A stretch of DNA of 64,000 nucleotides from Streptomyces nojiriensis (GTDB lineage: Bacteria; Actinomycetota; Actinomycetes; Streptomycetales; Streptomycetaceae): contig NZ_CP071139.1 of assembly GCF_017639205.1 (NCBI RefSeq), positions 7,191,501 through 7,255,500 on the forward strand, given 5' to 3'. Below the pieces are notes generated by a model. The model did not search any database. It saw only the letters and a program-made list of their open reading frames with translations, and had not been told where the DNA came from. Positions within the stretch are counted from its first letter, which is position 1, and each line of letters opens with the position of its first letter. Below, piece after piece: positions 36,386 to 44,561 of the stretch. A program made the position numbers and the translations under genes.

Positions 36386-39300
36386 TCAGGGAAGGAGCGG
36401 GAAGAGGACGAGTGTCAGCGGCGCCGACACGGAGGAAGCGGCGTAGCAACTCGTCCCCGCGAAGGACGCGGTGTAGCTCGTCGCCGTGATCACCGTGCTG
36501 GGAACCGGCAGCATCGGCGGGGCCAGTGTCGCCACCCCGCCGGCGTTGGTGAGCGCGGTCCCGAGGACGACGGGCCCGAGCGTCGTGTTCGCCGTGAAGG
36601 TGACCAGTTGTCCCGGGAGCGGGGCGGCGCTGGAGGTGACCTTGAGCGTGGCGCTCATCGACGGGATGACGAACGTGCCGTTCGTCCGCAGGCGGATCTG
36701 CGCCGGGGCCGCCGTCAGCGTCGTGGGAGCCGGGTTCACGGTCAGGTTGGCCGCCATGGCGGAGGGGCTGTGGCAGGTGTCACCGTTGTAGACGGCGGTC
36801 ACCGTGCCGCTGGCGCCCGCGGTGGTGGTGACGCAGGCCGTGCCGCCGGCGTTGAGGGCGACGGTCTGGCTGAAGCCGCCGGGGCCGGTGAAGGTGACCG
36901 TCCCGGTGGGCGTGCCGCTGCCCGGTGCGAGGGTCGTGACTGTGGCGCAGAACGTCACCGGGCGGCCGCAGACTGCGGGGTTGGGGGTGACGGTGAGCGC
37001 GGTCGTGGTCTGGGCCTTGTTCACGGTCACGCCCGTCGTGCCCTGCGACGGCTTGAAGCATCCGTCGCCGTTGTAGGCGGCCGTGACCGTGCCGCTGGTG
37101 AGGCTGCTGGTGGTGACGCAGGCCGTGCCGCCGGCGTTCAGGGGCACCGTCTGGTTCAGTCCGCCGGGGCCGGTGAAGGTGATGGTTCCGGTGGGGGTGC
37201 CGCTGCCGGGTGCGACTGCGGTGACGGTGGCGCACACGGTCACGGACTGGCCGCATACCGAGGGGTTGGGGGTCACCGTGACCGATACCGTGCTGGCCGC
37301 CTGGTTGACGGTTACCGGCGCGGTGCCGGTCGATGAGGTGAAGCATCCGTCGCCGTTGTAGACGGCCGTGACGGTGCCGCTGGTGAGGCTGCTGGTGGTG
37401 ACGCAGGCCGTGCCGCCGGCGTCCAGGGGCACCGTCTGGTTCAGTCCGCCGGGGCCGGTGAAGGTGACGGTTCCGGTGGGGGTGCCGCTGCCGGGTGCGA
37501 CTGCGGTGACGGTGGCGCACACGGTCACGGACTGGCCGCATACCGAGGGGTTGGGGGTCACCGACACGGTGGTGGTGCTGGCTGTCTGGTTGACGGTTAC
37601 CGGCGCGGTGCCGGTCGATGAGGTGAAGCATTCGTCGCCGTTGTAGACGGCCGTGACGGTGCCGCTGGTGAGGCTGCTGGTGGTGACGCAGGCGGTGCCG
37701 CCGGCGTTCAGGGGCACGGTCTGGTTCAGTCCGCCGGGGCCGGTGAAGGTGACCGTTCCGGTGGGGGTGCCGCTGGCCGCTCCCGTGACCGTGGCGCACA
37801 CCGTCACGGACTGGCCGCACACCGAGGGGTTGGGGGTCACCGACACGGTGGTGGTGCTGGCGGCCTGGTTGACCGTCACCTCGAAGAGACCGTCCGAGCC
37901 GGCGAAGCAGGAATCGCCGTTGTAGGTGGCCGAGTACGTGCCGCTGGTGAGGCTGCTGGTGGTCAGGCATGCGGTGCCTTCTGCGTCCAGCGCCAGTGTC
38001 ACGTTCAGTCCGCCGGGGCCGGTGAAGGTGACCGTTCCGGTGGGGGTTCCGCTGCCGGGTGCGACTGCGGTGACGGTGGCGCACACGGTCACGGTCTCGC
38101 CGCATACCGAGGGGTTGGGGGTCACCGTGACCGATACCGTGCTGGCTGCCTGGTTGACGGTTACCGGCGCGGTGCCGGTCGATGAGGTGAAGCATTCGTC
38201 GCCGTTGTAGACGGCCGTGATCGTGCCGCTGGTGAGGCTGCTGGTGGTGACGCAGGCGGTGCCGCCGGCGTCCAGGGGTACGGTCGTGTTCAGTCCGCCG
38301 GGGCCGGTGAAGGTGATGGTTCCGGTGGGGGTTCCGCTGCCGGGTGCGACTGCGGTGACGGTGGCGCACACGGTCACGGTCTCGCCGCACACCGAGGGGT
38401 TGGGGGTCACCGTGACCGATACCGTGCTGGCTGCCTGGTTGACGGTTACCGGCGCGGTGCCGGTGGACGAGGTGAAGCATCCGTCGCCGTTGTAGACGGC
38501 CGTGACCGTGCCGGTCTCCAGCGCGGTCGTGGTCAGGCAGGCCGTGCCGCCGGCGTCCAGGGGTACGGTCGTGTTCAGGCCGGCCCCGGTGAAGGTGACG
38601 GTTCCGGTGGGGGTGCCGCTGCCGGGTGCGACTGCGGTGACCGTGGCGCACACCGTCACCGTCTCGCCGCACACCGACGGGTCGGGCTCTACCGTCACCA
38701 ACACCGCACTGGATGCCTGGTTGACCGTCACCATTGCGGCGTCTGTCGATGAGGTGAAGCATTCGTCGCCGTTGTAGACGGCTGTGATCGTGCCGCTGGT
38801 GAGGCTGCTGGTGGTGACGCAGGCGGTGCCGCCGGCGTTCAGGGGCACCGTCTGGTTCAGTCCGCCGGGGCCGGTGAAGGTGACGGTTCCGGTGGGGGTG
38901 CCGCTGCCGGGTGCGACTGCGGTGACGGTGGCGCACACGGTCACGGTCTCGCCGCACACCGAGGGGTTGGGGTCGACGGATACGGTGGTGGTGCTGGTGG
39001 CCTGGTTGACCGTCACCTCGAAGAGACCGTCCGAGCCGGCGAAGCAGGAATCGCCGTTGTAGGTGGCCGAGTACGTGCCGCTGGTGAGGCTGCTGGTGGT
39101 CAGGCATGCGGTGCCTTCTGCGTCCAGCGCCAGTGTCACGTTCAGTCCGCCGGGGCCGGTGAAGGTGACGGTTCCGGTGGGGGTGCCGCTGCCGGGTGCG
39201 ACTGCGGTGACGGTGGCGCACACGGTCACGGTCTCGCCGCACACCGACGGGTTGGGCTCGACCGTCACCGACACCGTGCTGGCCGCCTGGTTGACCGTCA

Positions 39301-41869
39301 CGTCGAAGGTGCCCGTCGACGGCAGGAAGCAGGTGTCACCCGCGTAGGTGGCGGTGACCGTGCCGGTTTCCAGGGCGGTCGTGGTGACGCAGGCCGTGCC
39401 GCCGGCGTCCAGCCCCGCGACAAGAGTGCTGCCGTCGGGCAGCAGGAAGGTGACGGTTCCGGTGGGGGTGCCGCTGCCGGGCGCCATTGCGGTGACGGTG
39501 GCGCACACCGTCACGGTCTCGCCGCATACCGAGGGGTTGGGCTCGACCGTCACCGACACTACGCTCGACGCCTGGTTGACGGTCACGTCCAGTGAGCCCG
39601 TCGACGGCAGGAAGCAGGTGTCACCCGCGTAGGTGACGGTGACCGTGCCGGTCTCCAGGGCGGTCGTGGTGACGCAGGCCGTGCCGCCGGCGTCCAGGGT
39701 CACTGTCTCGTTGAGCCCGCCGGGGCCGGTGAAGGTGATGGTTCCGGTGGGGGTGCCGCTGCCGGGTGCGACTGCGGTGACGGTGGCGCACACGGTCACG
39801 GTCTCGCCGCACACCGACGGGTTGGGGTCCACCGTCACCGCCACCGCACTGGATGCCGGGTTGACCGCCAGACCCACGGTGCCGGTCGACGAGGAGAAGC
39901 ATTCATCGCCGTTGTAGGTGGCGGTGACCGTGCCGGTCTCCAGTGCGGTCGTGGTCAGGCATGCGGTGCCGCCCGCGTCCAGGGTCACGGTCTGGTTCAG
40001 TCCGCCGGGGCCGGTGAAGGTGACGGTTCCGGTGGGGGTGCCGCTGCCGGGTGCGACTGCGGTGACGGTGGCGCACACCGTCACGGCTTCGCCGCACACC
40101 GACGGGTTGGGTTCCACCGTCAGCGACAGCGCGCTCGAAGCCTGGTTGACGGTCACCGGCGCGGTGCCGGTGGACGAGGAGAAGCATCCGTCGCCGTTGT
40201 AGGTGGCGGTGACCGTGCCGGTCTCCAGTGCGGTTGTGGTCAGGCATGCGGTGCCGCCTGCGTCCAGGGTCACGGTCTGGTTCAGTCCGCCGGGGCCGGT
40301 GAAGGTGATGGTTCCGGTGGGGGTTCCGCTGCCGGGTGCGACTGCGGTGACCGTGGCGCACACCGTTACGGACTGGCCGCACACCGAGGGGTTGGGGTCC
40401 ACGGTCACCGACACCGTGCTGGCCGCCTGGTTGACCGTCACGTCGAAGGTGCCGGTCGATGAGGAGAAGCATCCGTCTCCGTTGTAGACGGCTGTGACGG
40501 TGCCGCTGGTGAGGCTGCTGGTGGTGACGCATGCGGTGCCGCCGGCGTCCAGGGGTACGGTCGTGTTCAGTCCGCCGGGGCCGGTGAAGGTGATGGTTCC
40601 GGTGGGGGTTCCGCTGCCGGGTGCGACTGCGGTGACGGTGGCGCACACGGTCACGGACTGGCCGCATACCGAGGGGTTGGGCTCGACCGTTACCGATACC
40701 GTGCTGGCTGCCTGGTTGACGGTTACCGGCGCGGTGCCGGTCGATGAGGTGAAGCATCCGTCGCCGTTGTAGGTGGCGGTGACCGTGCCGGTCTCCAGTG
40801 CGGTCGTGGTCAGGCATGCGGTGCCGCCCGCGTCCAGGGTCACGGTCTGGTTCAGTCCGCCGGGGCCGGTGAAGGTGATGGTTCCGGTGGGGGTGCCGCT
40901 GCCGGGTGCGACTGCGGTGACCGTGGCGCACACGGTCACGGCTTCGCCGCACACCGAGGGGTCGGGCTCCACCGTCACCGACACTACGCTGGCCGCCTGG
41001 TTGACCGTCACGTCGAAGGTGCCGGTCGCGCTCGCGTAGCACTCGTCGCCACCGTAGGAGGCGGTGACCGTGCCGGTCTCCAGCACGGTCGTCGTGACGC
41101 AGGCCGTGCCGCCCGCGTCCAGCGGCACCGTCTCGTTGAGCCCGCCGGGGCCGGTGAAGGTCACCGAGCCCGACGGATTGCCGACGCCCGAGGAGACCGG
41201 TGCCACGGTGGCACAGAGCGTCACCGTCTCACCGCACACGGACGGGTTGGGGTCCACCGAGACGGCGACCGAGACGGGCGCATGGTCGACGACGTGAAGC
41301 GTCAGCGGGGAGTTCGACCCGTTGAAGTCCGCGTCGCCGGTGTAGAAGGCGGCTGCCTGGTGGAAGCCGACGTCCAACGCACTGAAGCTGACCTGCGCCT
41401 GCCCGTTCACGTCCACGGGGGCGGTCAGCACCGGACCGTCGTCGCTGACGATGAAGGACACCAGCCCGGTGGGCGTTCCCGCGCCCGGCGGAACGGGGGT
41501 CACTTGGGCGGTGGCGGTCACCATCTCGCCGCAGACCGAGGGTTCGGGGTCGAAGGACAGCGTGGTGGTGGTGTTCGCGAGGATGACTTCCTGGGTGTCC
41601 GCACCCGTGGACGGGTCGTACTCCGCGTCGCCGGAGTAGTTGGCCTCCATCCCGTGGAGACCGACCTCCAGGTCGCTGGTCGCGTACTGTGCCTGGCCGC
41701 TCATGCCGAGCGGCACGGTCACGGCGGGCATGCCGTCGACGACGAACTCGACGCTGCCGGTCGGGGTGGGGCCGGCGACTTCCGGCTGGACGGTGGCGGT
41801 GAAGGTGACCGACTGGCCGAAGACGGACGGATCCGGTGCCGAGGTCACGGTGGTGGTCGAACTGGCCAT
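36386..41869 (-). CDS. Giant Cys-rich Ig-like repeat protein, 1827 aa
   Basis: The protein is 18 tandem Ig-like (Big_3-type) repeats of about 95 residues plus a divergent 114-residue C-terminal cap. Repeats 3-18 each have four Cys in SVCG, TVCAT, GTACVTT and GDxCF, so about 66 Cys in all, enough for two disulfides per repeat. Repeat 1 has no Cys and repeat 2 only one. The ATG at 41869 is fixed by GGGAG nearby, and the product begins MASSTTTVTSAPDPSVFGQS, with no signal peptide, no membrane anchor and no sorting motif. Upstream on the same strand are phage-type small genes. It may be a surface or structural filament, by inference. Confidence 0.85.
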   Translation of the reverse strand: MASSTTTVTSAPDPSVFGQSVTFTATVQPEVAGPTPTGSVEFVVDGMPAVTVPLGMSGQAQYATSDLEVGLHGMEANYSGDAEYDPSTGADTQEVILANTTTTLSFDPEPSVCGEMVTATAQVTPVPPGAGTPTGLVSFIVSDDGPVLTAPVDVNGQAQVSFSALDVGFHQAAAFYTGDADFNGSNSPLTLHVVDHAPVSVAVSVDPNPSVCGETVTLCATVAPVSSGVGNPSGSVTFTGPGGLNETVPLDAGGTACVTTTVLETGTVTASYGGDECYASATGTFDVTVNQAASVVSVTVEPDPSVCGEAVTVCATVTAVAPGSGTPTGTITFTGPGGLNQTVTLDAGGTACLTTTALETGTVTATYNGDGCFTSSTGTAPVTVNQAASTVSVTVEPNPSVCGQSVTVCATVTAVAPGSGTPTGTITFTGPGGLNTTVPLDAGGTACVTTSSLTSGTVTAVYNGDGCFSSSTGTFDVTVNQAASTVSVTVDPNPSVCGQSVTVCATVTAVAPGSGTPTGTITFTGPGGLNQTVTLDAGGTACLTTTALETGTVTATYNGDGCFSSSTGTAPVTVNQASSALSLTVEPNPSVCGEAVTVCATVTAVAPGSGTPTGTVTFTGPGGLNQTVTLDAGGTACLTTTALETGTVTATYNGDECFSSSTGTVGLAVNPASSAVAVTVDPNPSVCGETVTVCATVTAVAPGSGTPTGTITFTGPGGLNETVTLDAGGTACVTTTALETGTVTVTYAGDTCFLPSTGSLDVTVNQASSVVSVTVEPNPSVCGETVTVCATVTAMAPGSGTPTGTVTFLLPDGSTLVAGLDAGGTACVTTTALETGTVTATYAGDTCFLPSTGTFDVTVNQAASTVSVTVEPNPSVCGETVTVCATVTAVAPGSGTPTGTVTFTGPGGLNVTLALDAEGTACLTTSSLTSGTYSATYNGDSCFAGSDGLFEVTVNQATSTTTVSVDPNPSVCGETVTVCATVTAVAPGSGTPTGTVTFTGPGGLNQTVPLNAGGTACVTTSSLTSGTITAVYNGDECFTSSTDAAMVTVNQASSAVLVTVEPDPSVCGETVTVCATVTAVAPGSGTPTGTVTFTGAGLNTTVPLDAGGTACLTTTALETGTVTAVYNGDGCFTSSTGTAPVTVNQAASTVSVTVTPNPSVCGETVTVCATVTAVAPGSGTPTGTITFTGPGGLNTTVPLDAGGTACVTTSSLTSGTITAVYNGDECFTSSTGTAPVTVNQAASTVSVTVTPNPSVCGETVTVCATVTAVAPGSGTPTGTVTFTGPGGLNVTLALDAEGTACLTTSSLTSGTYSATYNGDSCFAGSDGLFEVTVNQAASTTTVSVTPNPSVCGQSVTVCATVTGAASGTPTGTVTFTGPGGLNQTVPLNAGGTACVTTSSLTSGTVTAVYNGDECFTSSTGTAPVTVNQTASTTTVSVTPNPSVCGQSVTVCATVTAVAPGSGTPTGTVTFTGPGGLNQTVPLDAGGTACVTTSSLTSGTVTAVYNGDGCFTSSTGTAPVTVNQAASTVSVTVTPNPSVCGQSVTVCATVTAVAPGSGTPTGTITFTGPGGLNQTVPLNAGGTACVTTSSLTSGTVTAAYNGDGCFKPSQGTTGVTVNKAQTTTALTVTPNPAVCGRPVTFCATVTTLAPGSGTPTGTVTFTGPGGFSQTVALNAGGTACVTTTAGASGTVTAVYNGDTCHSPSAMAANLTVNPAPTTLTAAPAQIRLRTNGTFVIPSMSATLKVTSSAAPLPGQLVTFTANTTLGPVVLGTALTNAGGVATLAPPMLPVPSTVITATSYTASFAGTSCYAASSVSAPLTLVLFPLLP
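36731..41869 (-). repeat. 18-unit coding tandem repeat of about 285 bp
   Basis: The array codes for the 18 Ig-like repeats; unit length varies from 273 to 294 bases in multiples of three. Some units are nearly identical in DNA: 37863-38030 and 39000-39167 match over about 168 bases, four units apart. This pattern points to recent duplication or gene conversion of multi-unit blocks. Confidence 0.9.
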
Positions 41870-42012
41870 GGTGTGGCTCCCTTTCGGATGACCCGCGGAA
41901 GCAGATGATTCTCTTCAGCCGTATGGCGCTTGGCGGAGCACGGAACGCACGAGAAAACACTGGTGGGACGTTCCGTTAAGAGTCCTTGTCCATGCGGAGT
42001 CGAGCCCATCAC

Positions 42013-42028
42013 CTGCTGATATCAGCAG
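42013..42028. promoter_or_regulatory. 16-bp perfect palindrome CTGCTGATATCAGCAG
   Basis: The palindrome lies 144 bases upstream of the Ig-repeat start. Perfect dyads of this size are typical of dimeric repressor sites such as those of LexA, LacI or TetR type. No cognate regulator is adjacent. Confidence 0.5.
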
Positions 42029-42329
42029 TAGGCCTTCCGAATGAGGACTTGGGCTAGACGGGTGAACAGAACGCCACTCGTTCGGCTCAGCGCACTCAGG
42101 CGCGCGAGAGGCGATAAACCCGGATTATGTGGCGCCTTGGTGCATTACCGCGAGAGGAAAGGTTTCCCTTTTCGTCGTTTTTCCGGGTGCGCAACTGGGT
42201 GGTGCCGGGGGCGTACTCGCGCCCTCAGGACAGTCTGGCGGACTCGCGGTCGGAAGAGAAAGGATTCCGCGCTGAGCGTACTGCGATATCTCTCCGCGGT
42301 ATTCGCAATTCCAGGGGTGCCGCGGCACG

Positions 42330-42377
42330 CCGCAGCCCCTCGGTGCACCGGCTGTCCGGTACGCCGAGGGGCTGCGG
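42330..42377. terminator. Strong hairpin between phage-type genes and Ig-repeat gene
   Basis: Perfect 14-bp arms CCGCAGCCCCTCGG (42330-42343) and CCGAGGGGCTGCGG (42364-42377) around a 20-base loop. It lies 175 bases past the stop of the small minus-strand gene at 42552 and may end its transcript, separating it from the Ig-repeat gene. Confidence 0.65.
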
Positions 42378-42551
42378 GTGGGGCGTTGCCCTTCCGGCGG
42401 TCCGCCGCGGTGGGGGCGGGGTGCCCACCGGGGCCCGCGCCGTGTCACCGGCGCGGTGGTGCGGCGCGATGTGCGGCCCGTTATGCGTCCGTGGCGTCCC
42501 AGGGGGAGTGCGTCCACGGGAGCCCGCCGCTTCCCGGTGCAGCCGGCGGGC

Positions 42552-42707
42552 CTACTGGCGGACCGCCGTGATGGAACCGTGCCCGCCCGCCCTCTTGTTG
42601 GCGGCGTCGGCCTCCTGCCGCGTGGGGTACTGGCGCGTGACCCCGTTGGGGAGGGTCAGCCGGTAGACGAGCGTGGACCGGCCGGCGCGTCCGCAGTTGC
42701 ATGCCAT
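42552..42707 (-). CDS. Small phage-type protein (DUF7196-like), 51 aa
   Basis: A 51-residue protein starting MACNCGRAGRSTLVYRLTLP, with a Cys-x-Cys start, a strand-rich middle and a helix RQEADAANKRAGG. From memory this matches small DUF7196-type proteins common in actinophages. The ribosome site is a perfect AAGGAGGA five bases before the ATG, unusually strong for this window. It may be a remnant or domesticated phage gene. Confidence 0.7.
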   Translation of the reverse strand: MACNCGRAGRSTLVYRLTLPNGVTRQYPTRQEADAANKRAGGHGSITAVRQ

Positions 42708-42897
42708 GGTCTTCCTCCTTCTGTTCGGCCGCTCCGGCGGCCGGTCAAGGGGGAGGGCCGGGGGAGTTCCCGGGGAGGGCCGAGCCCCCGGCTCGTTCCC
42801 TTTACCCTTTATCCCCGGGCGCCGCACGCCGACACTCGCCGCCGTATAGTCATATTTATGCGTGGCGGCGATGATGTGGTTTATTCCAACGTGACTG

Positions 42898-43194
42898 TCA
42901 GTCAAGCCAGTTGGCGGCGAGGCCGGTGAGGTAGGAAAGGGTGAGCGCCGTGGCGCCCGCCTGGAACCATGTTTCCCCGCCGGCCCAGTGGGCGAGCGTG
43001 GTGACGGCACCCGCGACCCAGATGCTGACGCACCATCCGCAGGTCACCAGATAGGCCGGGTGGGAGTCTTCGCCGAAGCGGTCGGAGATCCGGGAGCGGA
43101 AGCCCGCGGCGAGGGCGTCCTTGGTGATGAATCGCGTGACGCGACAGACTGTGCCGAGCGACAGGAGGAAGATCAGCGCACTCATGGAATTCAT
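42898..43194 (-). CDS. Small membrane protein, phage-type (DUF1360-like)
   Basis: A 98-residue protein with two to three hydrophobic segments (MSALIFLLSLGTVCRVTRFI, WCVSIWVAGAVTTLAHW, and GATALTLSYLTGLAANWL). The central CGWCVSIWVA motif and the R-x-T-R-F-I start resemble DUF1360-type membrane proteins found in many actinophages. There is no ribosome site ahead of the ATG at 43194, but it overlaps the stop of an upstream open frame (ATGA), which suggests coupled translation. Confidence 0.65.
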   Translation of the reverse strand: MNSMSALIFLLSLGTVCRVTRFITKDALAAGFRSRISDRFGEDSHPAYLVTCGWCVSIWVAGAVTTLAHWAGGETWFQAGATALTLSYLTGLAANWLD

Positions 43195-43373
43195 CGTAGG
43201 GTTTCCGTGCTCCTCCCCTCACGTGTTTTCTCGAATCCGGCGGGAGAGGAAGATCGGCGGGTAATGCCGGGAAGTGCCTGCGTGCCGCGCGGAAGATTTC
43301 GAGTCGGATGAGGTGGTTGTGTCGCCATGTGGCTCGTGGTGTGGCCCTGCGCTTGGCCGGATCGTTTATTCAT
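43191..43373 (-). CDS. Possible small leader gene coupled to the membrane protein
   Basis: A 60-codon frame starting MNKRSGQAQGHTTSHMATQ whose stop overlaps the start of the DUF1360-like gene as ATGA. It has no recognised domain and only a weak ribosome site. The only support is the overlap and the need for a source of ribosomes for the next gene. Confidence 0.3.
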   Translation of the reverse strand: MNKRSGQAQGHTTSHMATQPPHPTRNLPRGTQALPGITRRSSSPAGFEKTREGRSTETLR

Positions 43374-43635
43374 GACGTCTTCGGAATTTCGGGAGGCCGA
43401 GGGCGGCGGCCGAAGCGGACGCTCGCAGGGGTGTGGAAGCCGATACCTGAATGCCGAACAGCGGATCGCCGCCGGGAACGTACTCGAAGGCGGCGCGAGC
43501 GGACGCGGGGCGACGAAGCCCACCGCGCGAGACCTGCCTCCCCCGAGGCCGGTTCACCGGGTGGACACCCGGTGTCCAGGCGCCGGTACGGGAATGGCAG
43601 TGGGGTTTGTCGGTCGGTCGTGCTTTGCTGGAGGC
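43374..43635. other. Intergenic stretch before the IMPase-like gene
   Basis: No gene, hairpin or clear promoter could be supported in these 262 bases. The downstream gene has GGAGG one base before its ATG, which is too close for normal use. Confidence 0.4.
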
Positions 43636-44460
43636 ATGATCGATGAGTTCCTGGCCCATGGCCTGCCCGATGTGGAAGAGGCCGTCCGCAAGGCGGCGGC
43701 GATCGAGATCATGCCGAGGTTCAGGCAGCTCGCCGAGCACGAGGTCGACGAGAAGAACGGCCCCCACGACCTGGTGACCGTGGCCGACCGCAAGGCCGAG
43801 GAGTACCTCACGGCGGCCCTGACGCGGCTGCTGCCCGGCTCCGCCGTGGTCGGCGAGGAGGCCGTGCACGCCGACCCCGGGGTGTACGCGGCGCTGCGCG
43901 CGGACGCCCCGGTGTGGATCGTCGACCCCGTCGACGGCACCCGCCAGTTCGTCAACGGCGACCCCGCGTTCTGCACCTTGGTCGCCCTGGCCCTGCGCGG
44001 GGAGATCCTCGCCTCCTGGACCTTCGCCCCGGCCCTGGACGAGCTGGCGACCGCCGTTCGCGGGCAGGGTGCGTACGTCAACGGCGAGCGGATCCACAGC
44101 GGTTCGCCGGAACCGGGCGCAGCGCTGCGGGTCGCCATCGCCCACCCGCTCTACACGAGTGACGAGAACAAGCGGACGCTGGCCCGGCTGGACGTGCCCG
44201 GGGTCGCGGCCCGCCCGTGCGGCTCGGCGGGCCTGGAGTACCTGAAGGTGGCCCGCGGCGAGATGGACGGCCTGGCCTTCACCTGGCCCTCTGCCTGGGA
44301 CCACGCGGCCGGGCTGCTGCTGGTCGCCGAGGCCGGCGGGACCCAGAGCACGGTCGACGGGGTCCCCTTCCGGGTGGACCGGGACAACGCGCTGCCGTTC
44401 GCGGTCGGGCGGGACGAGGCCACCACCGTACGGATCCGGGAGCTGCTCCGGGGCGCCTGA
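43636..44460 (+). CDS. Inositol monophosphatase-family phosphatase
   Basis: A 274-residue lithium-sensitive phosphatase-fold enzyme. Metal-binding motifs are GEEAVHADPG, WIVDPVDGTRQFVNGD and WPSAWDHAAGLLLVAEAGG. Substrates in the family are inositol-1-phosphate, histidinol phosphate or PAP; the truncated spacing of DPVDGT-RQF favours the general IMPase/HisN group but does not decide. The ATG at 43636 matches the usual N-terminal helix. It is followed after about 100 bases by the FAD protein. Confidence 0.9.
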   Translation: MIDEFLAHGLPDVEEAVRKAAAIEIMPRFRQLAEHEVDEKNGPHDLVTVADRKAEEYLTAALTRLLPGSAVVGEEAVHADPGVYAALRADAPVWIVDPVDGTRQFVNGDPAFCTLVALALRGEILASWTFAPALDELATAVRGQGAYVNGERIHSGSPEPGAALRVAIAHPLYTSDENKRTLARLDVPGVAARPCGSAGLEYLKVARGEMDGLAFTWPSAWDHAAGLLLVAEAGGTQSTVDGVPFRVDRDNALPFAVGRDEATTVRIRELLRGA

Positions 44461-44561
44461 CCCGCTCCGGAGCGGTCCGGGCGGGTCCGCTCAGGTCCGG
44501 ACGGTCCGGGCGGCGGAATATCCTGGAGGCGCAGGCGCCGCCGGAGACGAAGGAGTCGCAA

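Larger units (their letters stand above)
41870..42551. other. Long intergenic region upstream of the Ig-repeat gene
   Basis: About 680 bases without a convincing gene; frames are open but lack starts with ribosome sites and normal codon bias. It holds a 16-bp perfect palindrome at 42013-42028 and a hairpin at 42330-42377. The composition is less GC-rich than surrounding genes in several stretches (for example 42140-42190). Confidence 0.5.

Noticed and set aside
36804..41297. Series of about 92-codon plus-strand open frames at 285-bp spacing
   Set aside because: They are antisense shadows of the Ig-like repeat array and begin at the same place in each unit.
36731..41869. Regularly spaced repeats as a possible CRISPR array
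   Set aside because: The repeats are about 285 bp, coding, in frame and without unique spacers.
42041..42666. Several overlapping open frames upstream of the Ig-repeat gene as possible genes
   Set aside because: They have no ribosome sites, wrong codon bias and Arg/Pro-rich low-complexity products typical of shadows in GC-rich DNA.
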